A DNA stretch of 64,000 bases from Ensifer sp. Root278. Its GTDB lineage: Bacteria; Pseudomonadota; Alphaproteobacteria; Rhizobiales; Rhizobiaceae. Shown piece by piece: positions 36,296 through 45,632 of the stretch. The notes below the pieces were generated by a model. The model searched no databases and was not told the origin of the DNA. It worked only from the letters and a program-made list of their open reading frames with translations. Each line of letters starts with the position of its first letter. Position 1 is the stretch's first letter. The position numbers and the translations under genes were made by a program. The stretch is taken from NCBI RefSeq assembly GCF_001429285.1, contig NZ_LMJJ01000004.1, forward strand, positions 1 through 64,000. The letters are read 5' to 3'.

Positions 36296-36338
36296 CAAAG
36301 TCGCCCAGCGCTGATCAAAGTCGCACAGCGCTGATCAA
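36282..36338 (+). repeat. Tandem duplication of the OmpA-gene 3' end
   Basis: Three copies of a roughly 20-base unit TCGC-N-CAGCGCTRA-YCAAAG follow one another. The first contains the TAA stop of the OmpA-family gene; the second and third carry TGA at the same place and lie beyond the coding end. Confidence 0.8.
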
Positions 36339-36368
36339 GCTTCGGGCAGGAATGTCCGAATAGCTCTA

Positions 36369-36398
36369 GGAAACCCGCCTCGCAAAAGGCGGGTTTCC
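36369..36398 (+). terminator. Rho-independent terminator of the OmpA-family gene
   Basis: A 12-bp stem GGAAACCCGCCT/AGGCGGGTTTCC with loop CGCAAA, 74 bases after the stop codon. The T-run is short. Confidence 0.7.
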
Positions 36399-36440
36399 GT
36401 CGTTTCACAGATCTCCAGCCTCTTTAATTTCCGGATTGCC

Positions 36441-37184
36441 ATGAAAGCCGTTGCCCTGCCGTTCCTCGCCTTCGCCATGCTCACCCAATCGGCTGTCGCA
36501 GCACCGGGGCTCGTGGAGCCGGATCTGCGGCTGCCGGCCAATCCAGATGGAAAGAGCGGGGCGCCGCGCGTCGCCCTGACGCTCGATGCCTGCAGCGGCG
36601 CGACCGACATGCGCATCCTCGGCACCCTGATCGAGAACCACATTCCGGCGACGATCTTCGTGACCGCGCGCTGGCTGAAGCGCAACGGCCTCGTCGTCGA
36701 GGTGATGAAGGCGCATCCGGATCTGTTCGAGATCGAGGATCACGGCGCGATGCATGTGCCGCCGATCGACGTGAAGGTCTCGGTCTATGGTCTGGCGGCG
36801 GCCGGGTCGGAGGCTGCGGTTGCGGCCGAAGTCGATGGCGGTGCGACGGCGATCAAGGCGCATGGCCTGCCGGCGCCGCACTGGTTCCGTGGGGCAACCG
36901 CCAAATATACCCATTCGTCGATGCGCCAGATCCGCGCCATGGGTTATCGCATCGCCGGCTACTCGGTGAACGGCGACGGCGGCTCGCTGCTCGGCGCAGC
37001 CGTCGCCGAAAAGCGGATTCGCGCAGCGAAGGACGGCGACGTCATCATCGCCCATATCAACCAGCCGACCCATTCCGCCGGCGCCGGCGTCGCGCGCGGC
37101 ATTCTCGATCTCAAGGCGAAGGGCTACAGCTTCGTCCGATTGAACGACATTCCGGATGAAATGACGGTCGGCGCGACGAATTGA
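36441..37184 (+). CDS. Secreted polysaccharide deacetylase-family protein, variant NodB motifs
   Basis: A 247-residue protein with a signal peptide (about 1-20, AVAA) and a NodB-homology domain. Motif 1, usually T-F-D-D-G, reads LTLDACSG; motif 2 keeps an H-x3-H pair in DHGAMH; motif 3, usually R-x-P-Y/F-G, reads WFRGATAKY; motif 5-like DGDVIIAHINQP carries a late His. The metal site can still form, but the catalytic-base Asp of the usual DD pair is replaced, so activity may be altered. The family deacetylates chitin, peptidoglycan or related sugars. Confidence 0.75.
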   Translation: MKAVALPFLAFAMLTQSAVAAPGLVEPDLRLPANPDGKSGAPRVALTLDACSGATDMRILGTLIENHIPATIFVTARWLKRNGLVVEVMKAHPDLFEIEDHGAMHVPPIDVKVSVYGLAAAGSEAAVAAEVDGGATAIKAHGLPAPHWFRGATAKYTHSSMRQIRAMGYRIAGYSVNGDGGSLLGAAVAEKRIRAAKDGDVIIAHINQPTHSAGAGVARGILDLKAKGYSFVRLNDIPDEMTVGATN

Positions 37185-37452
37185 CTGATTTTGGCGGCTG
37201 GCTGCGGAAAATGTCCGTAAGGAAATGGTCAACGCCGGAAAATGTCTGCGTCGAGTGTATCTCCCCGAGCGCGGCGACGTTCCATATCCCATATCGCGTG
37301 GTGGATTGTGCGTGCTCGACCAAGCCGTTTCTCTCATGACAGTTGCAAGGCCGCTGCTCGACGCAAAGTAGCGGCTTGTCGAATTCCATTTTCCGTTGCC
37401 GGCAGCTCCCCCTTAGGCTTGTCGAGCTATGCGTCTGGCTCTGGAGGAGTGG

Positions 37453-38534
37453 ATGAAGCGTATCGTTATCGGGTTCGTTATCGCGCTGCTATCGCAGGCA
37501 TTCGCGTCGCCTGCGCGCGCGGATGGTGCGAGTGCGCCATTGCAGCCGTTCGAGCAAGTGCTGGAGCGCGCCGAGAAAGGCGATGTCGAGGCTGAGATCG
37601 ATATCGGCATACGCTACCAGACAGGTGAGGGTGTTGCGCGCGACGTTTTGAAAGCCATCGGCTGGTATCGGGGGCCGGCCGAGAAGGGTAACGCGAAAGC
37701 GCAATTCCTGCTTGGCACAATCTATTTCAACGGTGCCGAGGGCGTGAGGCAGAACTATGCCGAGGCGCTACGCTGGTATAGGAGGGTGATCGCTGGCTGC
37801 GGCTTGCTGCGGGTGCCGGAAATGGGCAGGCACAAAATCTCCTCTGCACCATCTACGTGCGCGCATTCGGCGTCGGGCGTGACGATCGGGAAGCGGTAAA
37901 GTGGTGCCGCTTGGCGGCCGACCGGGGCATGGCCTCGGCGCAGGTGGATCTGGCAATCTTCTACATGCTGGGTCGCGGCGTCGAGAAGGACGAGGCTCAG
38001 GCATTCGAGCTGTTCCTGAAGGCGGCAAAACAGGGGAACCCGCAAGCCCCGATGAATGTCGGCGCCATGTACCTGACGGGTGCCGGCGTTAATGAAAACT
38101 ACGCGGAGGCGCACCGCTGGTTCCTGATGCTTGCTGATCGCGGAGATCCCAAGGGGCAATTCAACCTGGCGGTCATGTATGCGAACGGCCAAGGTATAGA
38201 GAAGAACGTGAAGGAAGCGGCGCGGCTCTACAAGCTTTCGGCTGACCAGGGTTATGCCTTGGCGCAGTTCAATCTCGCCATGGCCTATCTGAACGGCATC
38301 GGCGTGGAGATTGACGCTCCGGCTGCCGTCCGGTGGTTCCGCAAGGCGGCGGAGCAAGGAAATGCCGACGCGCAATTCTTTCTCGGTATCGCCTATGCGA
38401 GAGGCGATGGGGTGGAGCAGGACCTTTCAGCCGCGGCCGAATGGTATGCCAAGGCCGCCGCGCAGGGGATGCGGAAAGCGCAGGAGTTGCTGGCGAAGCT
38501 GCCCGAAGAGTATCGCCGCGCCTCGCAGCGTTGA
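37453..38534 (+). pseudogene. Sel1-repeat secreted protein broken by a frameshift
   Basis: The first frame (from ATG 37453, GGAGGAG upstream) encodes a signal peptide and two Sel1 repeats (GNAKAQFLLGTIYFNGAEG). It then runs into an unrelated tail ending at 37899. The neighbouring frame, open from 37782, continues the repeats without a gap: AGNGQAQNLLCTIYVRAFG, then five more repeats to 38534. Splicing the frames near 37782-37800 restores an intact protein of about 360 residues. A single-base deletion explains this; a sequencing error or programmed shift is possible. Intact relatives are solenoid proteins for protein interactions. Confidence 0.75.
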
Positions 38535-38556
38535 GCCTGCAGCGCCTTCGCGCCTT

Positions 38557-39078
38557 TCAGACGCCTTTGCGCTGCAACCCTGTGACCTTCTCCACGAAAT
38601 CGGCGATCGCGATGGTGTCGTCGAGGTCGAAAAGCGGAAGATCGGCATTGGCAACCGGGTGATCGGCAGCGATCGCGCAGATGTGCGGATCGGTGGGGGC
38701 CAGCGGCTCTCGGTTCGCCGATTCCAGGCGGCGGGCCTCGATCTTCGGGATCGGTTCGCGCTTGTAGCCCTCGACGAGCACAAGATCACATGGCGCCAGG
38801 CGCGCAAGGATGTCCTCGAAGGACGGTTCCGGCGCGCCGCGCAGTTCGTGCATGATCGCAAACCGCGTGCCGGAGACGATCGTCACCTCATGGGCGCCAG
38901 CCTCGCGATGGCGGTAGCTGTCGGCGCCAACCTTGTCGATGTCGAAGTCGTGGTGCGCGTGCTTGACGGTGGAAACCACGTGGCCGCGCTGCGTCAATTC
39001 GCTGACGAGCCGTACCATCAGCCCGGTCTTGCCGGAGTTCTTCCAGCCGGCGATGCCGAAGATTTTCATGGCGCTCAT
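38557..39078 (-). CDS. mobB: Molybdopterin-guanine dinucleotide biosynthesis protein B
   Basis: A 173-residue P-loop GTPase: Walker A GWKNSGKT (about 11-18), then STVKHAHHDFDIDKVGADSYRHREAGA, which should be read as the conserved His/Asp segment, and LVLVEGYKREPIPKIE. It assists MobA in attaching GMP to molybdopterin for the bis-MGD cofactor. Its start overlaps the mobA stop (ATGA), so the two are translationally coupled. Confidence 0.92.
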   Translation of the reverse strand: MSAMKIFGIAGWKNSGKTGLMVRLVSELTQRGHVVSTVKHAHHDFDIDKVGADSYRHREAGAHEVTIVSGTRFAIMHELRGAPEPSFEDILARLAPCDLVLVEGYKREPIPKIEARRLESANREPLAPTDPHICAIAADHPVANADLPLFDLDDTIAIADFVEKVTGLQRKGV

Positions 39079-39737
39079 GCTTTTCTACCCTCAAACAAAC
39101 TCAACCATTCCTCCGCCTCGGTGAGATCCGCAGGCGTGTTGACGTTGAAGAAGGGATCGAATGCGCCCTTCGGCGTCATGGTGACAGGAAAGTCGACCGT
39201 TACCGAGGCATGGCGTTCGATGAAGGCACGGACGCGGCGCTTCGGGTCGCTCATCAGCCAGTTCTCCAGATCGTCGGCGAGCGCAACTGGCCAGAGCGCA
39301 AACAGTGGATGCATCTGGCCGACGGATGCCGCTACGGCAATCTGTTGACGTTGGGTCAAGGCGGCGATCAGTCGCGCGACGAGGTCATCGGGAAAGAAGG
39401 GCGTGTCGGTGGGAACGACCAAGACATGGGATGCTTCCGGCGTAGCCCCTGCCACATGGCGCATGGCCGTCAGCACGCCGGCGAGCGGTCCGAGAAAACC
39501 CGGAACCGTATCGGCAATGACGGGCGTATTTCCGTCGACGGCGTCTGCCGGTTCGGCGTTGAGGTTGACGGCTATGCTGGTGACCTGGGGACGAAGCCGC
39601 TCGATGATGTGCGAAAGCATCGTGCGGCCACCCAGGTGAAGGTCGGGCTTGGGGCTTCCCATGCGGCGCGACAGTCCGCCTGCGAGGATGACGGCGGGTA
39701 GCGGTTCGCTGATCAGACGGCGTGAGGTGTCCGGCAT
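39075..39737 (-). CDS. mobA: Molybdenum cofactor guanylyltransferase
   Basis: A 220-residue nucleotidyltransferase with the GTP-binding motif VILAGGLSRRMGSPKP (about 16-31), VVPTDTPFFPDDL and the C-terminal FFNVNTPADL segment. It transfers GMP to Mo-molybdopterin to give the guanine dinucleotide cofactor used by DMSO-reductase family enzymes. AGGAG lies eight bases before ATG 39737. It sits in a probable EamA-mobA-mobB unit: the transporter gene ends 10 bases upstream. Confidence 0.93.
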   Translation of the reverse strand: MPDTSRRLISEPLPAVILAGGLSRRMGSPKPDLHLGGRTMLSHIIERLRPQVTSIAVNLNAEPADAVDGNTPVIADTVPGFLGPLAGVLTAMRHVAGATPEASHVLVVPTDTPFFPDDLVARLIAALTQRQQIAVAASVGQMHPLFALWPVALADDLENWLMSDPKRRVRAFIERHASVTVDFPVTMTPKGAFDPFFNVNTPADLTEAEEWLSLFEGRKA

Positions 39738-39747
39738 CGCGCGGCTC

Positions 39748-40656
39748 CTATTCCAAAGGGCCGGTCAGCGAGCGCTGGGCGACCGCTTTTCGGCCGCGCA
39801 GGGTCTCGCGGTAGAAGGTGTAGAGGCCCGAACCGATAATGACCGCAACGCCGACCAGCATCCAGGTATCGGGCACTTCCGTAAAGAAGAAGATGCCGAT
39901 CGCGATCGACCAGATCAGGCTGGTGTAGCGGAAGGGCGCAATGACCGAGATATCGCCGGCGCGCATTGCCAGCACGATCGTCTGGTAACCGAGCATCAGC
40001 AGGATGCTCGCGGCGGCGATGTGGCTGAAGGTCGTCGCCGACATTGGCTGCCAGCCGCCCATCGGCTGGACGAGGACGGCACCGACGATGGTTGTGACAA
40101 GGGAGGTCGACACGGTGATGTAAAGCGAGGGCACGTCATGGCCGATGCGGCGGGTGCAGAGATCGCGGGTTGCCGTGACGAACACGCAGGCGACGACGGT
40201 CAGTGCCGCCGGCGTGAAGCCCTCGGGACCGGGCCGAAGCACGATCAGCACGCCGATGAAGCCGGCGATGATCGCCGTCCAGCGCCGCCAGCCGACTGGC
40301 TCGCCGAGGAACAGGGCGGCGCCGAGCGTGACGGCCAAGGGCAGCGCCTGCATGATCGCCGAGGCATTGGCGAGCGGGATCTGGCCGAGGGCGGAGATAT
40401 AGGTGACCGAGGCGAGCGCCTCCATGGCGATGCGCAGCAGGATCACCGGCTTCATCAGGGTGCGGAGCGGCCGAAAGGCGCGAAACTGCCAGGCGGCCAG
40501 CACCACCATCAGCGTCGTCAGCAGCCCGCGCACGAAGATGATCTGGCCGACATTCATCGCGCCGGTGACAGATTTGACCAGCGCGTCGTTGCAGGAGAAC
40601 GTGACCATCGCCAGGCACATGAAAAGAATGCCGCGGAAATTGGTGGAGGCTTGCAT
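39748..40656 (-). CDS. EamA/DMT-family transporter
   Basis: A 302-residue protein of ten membrane helices in two EamA halves; MCLAMVTFSCNDALVKSVTG is typical of the group that includes S-adenosylmethionine and riboflavin/unknown-metabolite exporters. The substrate is not evident. It lies 10 bases upstream of mobA on the same strand, so all three genes may share one promoter in the gap before 40656. Confidence 0.87.
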   Translation of the reverse strand: MQASTNFRGILFMCLAMVTFSCNDALVKSVTGAMNVGQIIFVRGLLTTLMVVLAAWQFRAFRPLRTLMKPVILLRIAMEALASVTYISALGQIPLANASAIMQALPLAVTLGAALFLGEPVGWRRWTAIIAGFIGVLIVLRPGPEGFTPAALTVVACVFVTATRDLCTRRIGHDVPSLYITVSTSLVTTIVGAVLVQPMGGWQPMSATTFSHIAAASILLMLGYQTIVLAMRAGDISVIAPFRYTSLIWSIAIGIFFFTEVPDTWMLVGVAVIIGSGLYTFYRETLRGRKAVAQRSLTGPLE

Positions 40657-41108
40657 GCTGGCTGTCCTGCGGCGCCGGAAAGCGGGCTACGCTGTCGACG
40701 AATGGGGAGGCGAATCCACGGGATGGATCGCCTAATGTTTAAGCATTGGCTGCCGGCTTGTGCAAACGGGTTCGCACGCGGTGGCCGTTTTTCTTTCAGC
40801 GCAAGTAGAACGGTCCGCGCCGGCTGAGTTCAATTGCCCGGAAGACTGTGGCAGGCCGCTAAAACTCCGCCGGCGAACATGAGCTTATTCGCGGAATCTT
40901 AAGTTTCGCTGCCTATCGTCGCTGCAATTCCGCATCCATTCGCATGACGCGATCGGCGGGGTGGCGCCGCAGTAACCTTGCAGGGTGGCCATTCCAGGGA
41001 CGTCTGCCCAGGCTTAGGAGAGCCTTCGGCACTCGTCCCATCGGTGTTTCCACCAAGAAAAGCCGCCGCGCGGGCCTGCTTCCCATAAGAATAATTCAGG
41101 GGTGCGCA
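40657..41108. other. Intergenic region between EamA and the chemoreceptor gene
   Basis: A 452-base divergent gap. It presumably carries the promoters of both flanking genes. I found no supported gene, terminator or clear palindrome. Confidence 0.4.
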
Positions 41109-43652
41109 ATGTCTTTCATCGATCGCCTGCTGCAGCGTTTGCGGATCGTCACCAAGGTTCTGCTTTTCGTGGTTCCGCTTGTGGCGCTGATTGCCGGTAT
41201 TGGTCTCATTGGCTTCTTTACCGCCCGCACGCTCAACGGCCATATGACCGTGACGCGGGAAACCATCAACAATCTCTCGGATTTCCAGGCGCTGCGCAGC
41301 GCGCTGCAGGCTTTTGCCGATGCGCCGAGCGAGGCAACGCGGGCTGCTTTGGCGAGCCAGATCGACGAGCAGGAAAGCGGCGTGAAGACGCTGGACAGCC
41401 TGCTGACGCGCGGTGAGGACAAGGCAGAGATAGCCTCGGTGCTGACGCTGGGTGAGGCGATGCGCAGTCAGACGGACAAGCTCTGGGTGACCAAGCTCGA
41501 GCGGGACCAGGTGACGGCATCGCTGGAAACGGCGCTCGCCGACATGACCGAGCAGGGCAACAGTGCCTACAAGCAGATCGACATCATCCGCAAGGAATCC
41601 GGCGAGAAGGAAGCCTTCGCCAAGGCGCTGCTCTTCGATGCCGCCGCCTATCAGGGCCTTGCCGAGCGCATCAAGAAATTCCGACTGCCGGTCACGATGG
41701 CCGTCAATCCGGATGCCAAGATCGATCAGGCGGGCAAGCTGCTGCCGCATCTCGTGAAGCAGATCGATGAGGCCGAAAAGATTGCCTCGGAAAAGGTGCA
41801 AGCGCCGATTGCCGACGTGAAGGAACAGGCGCTCAAGGTTCAGGCGATCCTTGCCGGTGCCGAAGACAGCGAGGCGAAGAAAAACGCGCTGGTGCCGATC
41901 CTCAGCAAGTTCTCCAAATATGAAGCGGACTTCGCCAAGGAGGCAGCCAAGAACTCGGATACGGCGGCCAAGCGCTTCGTCGGCATGGATGCCGAGATTT
42001 CACAACTGAAGACCCTCATCGCGCTGATGGGCGATACCTTCAAGGGGCTCGACAGCACGCGGCTGCATATCAGCGAGTTGCACCGCAAGCTCGATGCCGC
42101 GGGCCGCGAGCCGGTCATGGCTGACATCCAGACGGTTCGCGAAACGGCGGGCAAGCTCGGCGAACTCGGCGGCAAGAACGCGGCGCTTCGCGATCTTCCG
42201 GCGAAGCTTGGGCCCTCGCTCGGCAACATCGACAAGGACACCGCGGCACTGATCGACGTCGGCGGCCGCTGGCAGGCGGCCAAGGCGGAAGCTTCGGCAC
42301 TCGTGGCCACTGCCAGCACCACGCTTGAGAGTTTCGTCAGCAGCGCGCAGGAAGCCGGCAAGGTCGACAGCCAGCGCTCGGCCAATGTCTCGATCGTCGC
42401 CATGATTGCCGGCACGCTGCTCGCCATCATCGGTGGCCTGATGCTGGTCGAAACGCTGCGTGGCCCGCTGAAGCGCGTGACCGAAACGATGACGCGGCTT
42501 GCCGGCGGCGATCTCGACGTTGCCATCGAGGGTCGCAACCGCGGCGACGAGATCGGCGACATGGTGCGCTCCGTTGCCGTGTTCCGCGACAATGCCCTCG
42601 AGAACGTGCGGCTGGGGCGCGAGGCGGAGGCGGCGCGTGCGCTTTCGGCAGAAGAAGAAGCGCGCCGCGCCGCGGAGCGTGCCCGTGTCGAGGCCGAGCA
42701 GATGCAGGCGCTGAATGCGCTTTCGGATGTTCTCGCAGCTCTCGCCGACGGCAATCTCGAGGAAGGCATGGCGGAGGACCTGCCGGCCGACTACGTCATC
42801 ATGGCGCGCACCTACAACAATGCGGTCGAGGCACTGCGGGCGACGCTGGCCGACGTGCGTGTCGTTACAGGCGAGATCACCGGCGGCACCGGCAATCTCG
42901 CGTCGTCGGCTGACGACCTGGCACGCCGCACCGAGCAGCAGGCGGCCGCACTCGAGGAAAGCTCGCGTGCCCTTCGGCAATTGACGGAGATCGTCCGCAC
43001 GACGGCCGAAAGTGCGCGCAAGACGACGGTGTCGGTGGGCGAAACCAATTCTTATGCCAAGCATTCCGGCCAGGTGGTCGCCAAGGCGATCGACGCCATG
43101 GCGGAGATCAATCGCTCGTCGGAGAAGATCAGCACGATCATCGGCGTCATCGACGAGATCGCTTTCCAGACCAACCTCCTGGCGCTGAATGCCGGCGTCG
43201 AGGCGGCGCGGGCAGGCGAGGCCGGACGTGGCTTTGCCGTGGTGGCGCAGGAGGTGCGCGAGCTTGCCCAGCGTTGCGCAGGAGCGGCCCGCGAGATCAA
43301 GGGGCTGATTTCGGAAAGCTCGGCACAGGTGCGGAGCGGCGTGGCTCTCGTGCAGGAGACAGGCGATGCGCTCACCGTCATCAACAGTCACATCACCACG
43401 ATCCACGACCTCGTCAGCAATATCGAGGCCTCGGCGGCTGACCAATATACCGGCCTCAACGAGGTCAATTCCGCCGTGCACGAGGTCGAACTGATCACCC
43501 AGCAGAACGCCGCGATGGTCGAGGAGAACACCGCCGAGATCCACGGGCTGCGCCGGCAGGTGGAAGCGCTTAACGAGAAGATCGAGCGCTTCCGCACCGG
43601 TACGGAGGGAATGGGTGCGCAGGCGCAGGGGCGCGGGAGCTACGCGGCCTGA
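41109..43652 (+). CDS. Methyl-accepting chemotaxis protein with large helical periplasmic domain
   Basis: An 847-residue chemoreceptor: membrane helix (about 16-38), an all-alpha periplasmic sensor of roughly 400 residues (helical-bundle type), a second membrane helix (about 433-455), HAMP (about 457-510, RGDEIGDMVRSVAVFRDNA), a second HAMP-like segment and the signalling domain with tip [19 protein letters not shown]. It should couple an unknown periplasmic ligand to CheA. There is no CheR-docking pentapeptide at the C-terminus. ATG 41109 follows AGGGG; in-frame codons upstream encode nothing recognisable. Confidence 0.9.
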   Translation: MSFIDRLLQRLRIVTKVLLFVVPLVALIAGIGLIGFFTARTLNGHMTVTRETINNLSDFQALRSALQAFADAPSEATRAALASQIDEQESGVKTLDSLLTRGEDKAEIASVLTLGEAMRSQTDKLWVTKLERDQVTASLETALADMTEQGNSAYKQIDIIRKESGEKEAFAKALLFDAAAYQGLAERIKKFRLPVTMAVNPDAKIDQAGKLLPHLVKQIDEAEKIASEKVQAPIADVKEQALKVQAILAGAEDSEAKKNALVPILSKFSKYEADFAKEAAKNSDTAAKRFVGMDAEISQLKTLIALMGDTFKGLDSTRLHISELHRKLDAAGREPVMADIQTVRETAGKLGELGGKNAALRDLPAKLGPSLGNIDKDTAALIDVGGRWQAAKAEASALVATASTTLESFVSSAQEAGKVDSQRSANVSIVAMIAGTLLAIIGGLMLVETLRGPLKRVTETMTRLAGGDLDVAIEGRNRGDEIGDMVRSVAVFRDNALENVRLGREAEAARALSAEEEARRAAERARVEAEQMQALNALSDVLAALADGNLEEGMAEDLPADYVIMARTYNNAVEALRATLADVRVVTGEITGGTGNLASSADDLARRTEQQAAALEESSRALRQLTEIVRTTAESARKTTVSVGETNSYAKHSGQVVAKAIDAMAEINRSSEKISTIIGVIDEIAFQTNLLALNAGVEAARAGEAGRGFAVVAQEVRELAQRCAGAAREIKGLISESSAQVRSGVALVQETGDALTVINSHITTIHDLVSNIEASAADQYTGLNEVNSAVHEVELITQQNAAMVEENTAEIHGLRRQVEALNEKIERFRTGTEGMGAQAQGRGSYAA

Positions 43653-43698
43653 TCTGTTCCTCCGACGGCGGCTTTCAAGGCTTGCCGCCCGGCTTGTC

Positions 43699-43903
43699 AG
43701 CCCCTCACCCTAACCCTCTCCCCGCAAGCGGGGCGAGGGGACGTGCACTGCGGCAAGACATCCCAATGTAGGTCGCCGGAAAGCGCAAGCCGTCGACGCA
43801 TCTGTGCGGAGTACGTGGGGACACGAGCGTGTGCCCCACATTCCCTTCTCCCCGCTTGGCGAGGGAGAAGGTGCCGGCAGGCGGTTGAGGGGCCGCCTGC
43901 CGG
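43699..43903. repeat. Mosaic palindromic intergenic repeat
   Basis: The segment opens with CCCCTCACCCTAACCCTCTC and CCCCGC/GCGGGG, then has a near-perfect GTGGGGACAC-GAGC-GTGTGCCCCAC palindrome (about 43816-43840) and a CTTCTCCC/GGGAGAAG pair. It ends in an 11-bp stem CCGGCAGGCGG/CCGCCTGCCGG (43874-43884 with 43893-43903). The CCTCACCCTAACCC opening is a dispersed intergenic element in many proteobacteria; the arrangement recalls rhizobial mosaic elements. Confidence 0.65.
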
Positions 43904-43936
43904 TTGTTCATCCAAAGTTGGTATCGTGCGGGACGG

Positions 43937-44986
43937 TCAGCCGCCGGTGACGCTCATGTGGCGGGCGACGGCGGGACGGTTGTGCTCCCGGTCGATGATG
44001 AAGTCGTGGCCTTTCGGCTTGCGGCCGATCGCCTCGTCTATCACCTGGCTCAAATAGGCATCGTCTTCGGAGGCCCGGAGCGCAGTGCGCAGGTCGGCCG
44101 CGTCGTTCTGGCCGAGGCACATGTAGAGCGTGCCGGTGCAGGTGAGGCGGACGCGGTTGCAGCTTTCGCAGAAGTTATGCGTCATCGGCGTGATAAGGCC
44201 GAGCCGTCCGCCGGTTTCCGCAACCTCGAGATAACGGGCAGGGCCGCCGGTGCGATAGGGAATGTCCGAGAACGTGAAGCTCTGTTCCAATTGCCGGCGC
44301 ATTTCGGAGAGCGGCATGTAGTGGTCGGTGCGGTCTTCTTCGATCTCGCCCATCGGCATGGTTTCGATCAGCGTCAGGTCCATGCCGCGGCCATGGGCCC
44401 AGCGCATGAGATCGGGGATCTCCGCGTCGTTGAAACCTTTCAGCGCCACGGCGTTGATCTTGATCTTGAGGCCGGCAGCCTGGGCCGCGTCGATGCCTTC
44501 CATGACCTTGGAGAGGTCGCCCCAGCGGGTGATCTGGTGGAACTTCGCCGCGTCGAGCGTGTCGAGCGAGACGTTGATGCGCTTGACGCCGCACTCGACA
44601 AGCTCGGAGGCATATTTCGCGAGCTGCGAGCCATTGGTCGTCAGCGTCAACTCGTCGAGCCGGCCGGCCTCGATCTCCTTGCCGAGTTCACGCACCAGGA
44701 ACATGATGTTCTTGCGCACCAGCGGCTCGCCGCCGGTGAGCCGCAGCTTGCGCACGCCCTTGGCGATGAAGGCGGAACAGAGCCGGTGCAATTCTTCGAG
44801 CGTCAGCAGATCCTTCTTCGGCAGGAAGGTCATGTGTTCCGCCATGCAATAGGTGCAGCGGAAATCGCAGCGATCGGTGACCGACACGCGCAGATAGGTA
44901 ATCGCCCGACCGAAGGGGTCGATCATTGGAACGGTCTTCTGCTCTAGCGGCCTGGCGCCGAACCTGTCTATCGTGGCTGTGTTCAA
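43937..44986 (-). CDS. moaA: GTP 3',8-cyclase (molybdenum cofactor biosynthesis)
   Basis: A 349-residue radical-SAM enzyme catalysing the first step of molybdopterin synthesis, conversion of GTP to 3',8-cyclo-GTP. The N-terminal cluster CDFRCTYC (C-x3-C-x2-C) and the C-terminal cluster [11 protein letters not shown]-type arrangement (C-x2-C then C-x13-C) are intact, and the protein ends with GG as the family does. The start is a TTG at 44986 with GGGAGAAAG upstream; ATG 44926 (MIDPFGRAI) is an alternative. It is separated from mobAB by about 5 kb. Confidence 0.93.
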   Translation of the reverse strand: MNTATIDRFGARPLEQKTVPMIDPFGRAITYLRVSVTDRCDFRCTYCMAEHMTFLPKKDLLTLEELHRLCSAFIAKGVRKLRLTGGEPLVRKNIMFLVRELGKEIEAGRLDELTLTTNGSQLAKYASELVECGVKRINVSLDTLDAAKFHQITRWGDLSKVMEGIDAAQAAGLKIKINAVALKGFNDAEIPDLMRWAHGRGMDLTLIETMPMGEIEEDRTDHYMPLSEMRRQLEQSFTFSDIPYRTGGPARYLEVAETGGRLGLITPMTHNFCESCNRVRLTCTGTLYMCLGQNDAADLRTALRASEDDAYLSQVIDEAIGRKPKGHDFIIDREHNRPAVARHMSVTGG

Positions 44987-45239
44987 AACGTCTTTCTCCC
45001 AGCCCTTTCAATGTCGTTGTCGAACCTGCTCGCGTCAAGGCGCATACTGTCGCAAAGTGTTGATCGGAAGAGCAGGGTAATTCTCGCCAGCCGATTTCTG
45101 CGCTAGTGCATACTCATCCCTAAGTCAAAGCCGCATCAGGGATAGGAGGTTTCAGCAAGCAAGGTGCGATGGAGCTTTCAGGCGGATCACGGCGAATGGA
45201 CGGCATCGCGTTTGCCGTTCGCGAACAGGAGCAGGCAAT

Positions 45240-45614
45240 ATGAGTGAAATCTGGCCGACGGAACTGCGTGTCTCCAAGGATCGCCACCGGCTCGTCGTCG
45301 CCTTCAACGATGGCGCATCCTTCGATCTCTCGGCGGAGATGCTGCGGGTACTATCGCCGTCTGCCGAAGTGCAGGGCCATGGGCCGGGCCAACGGGTGAC
45401 GGTGCCCGGCAAGCGCAACGTGCAGATCATTTCAGTGCAGCCAACCGGCAACTACGCGGTGCGCATCGGTTTCGACGATTTTCACGATACCGGCATCTTC
45501 ACCTGGAGCTATCTGCGCGAACTCGGCGAGAAGGGTGGAGAGCTCTTCGGTGCTTATGAACAGGAACTCGCTGAGAAGGGCATGTCGCGCGACAAGACGG
45601 AAAAGCCGCGCTGA
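45240..45614 (+). CDS. DUF971 family protein
   Basis: A 124-residue protein with WPTELRVSKDRHRLVVAFNDGASFDLSAEMLR-type DUF971 start (first part at residues 4-22) and the family's YAVRIGFDDFHDTGIFTWSYLREL. DUF971 is the small fold also found at the N-terminus of gamma-butyrobetaine hydroxylase; stand-alone members are linked to Fe-S/Mrp loci, function unsettled. AGGAG lies before ATG 45240. Convergent with the MarR gene. Confidence 0.85.
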   Translation: MSEIWPTELRVSKDRHRLVVAFNDGASFDLSAEMLRVLSPSAEVQGHGPGQRVTVPGKRNVQIISVQPTGNYAVRIGFDDFHDTGIFTWSYLRELGEKGGELFGAYEQELAEKGMSRDKTEKPR

Positions 45615-45632
45615 TCTCGACTGTGCCTGTCG

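Noticed and set aside
33779-36298. An 839-codon open frame antisense to the OmpA-family gene, Leu/Phe/Gly-rich
   Set aside because: It mirrors the repeat-rich OmpA gene; the sense protein has a signal peptide and an OmpA domain, whereas the antisense protein is low-complexity with no domain.
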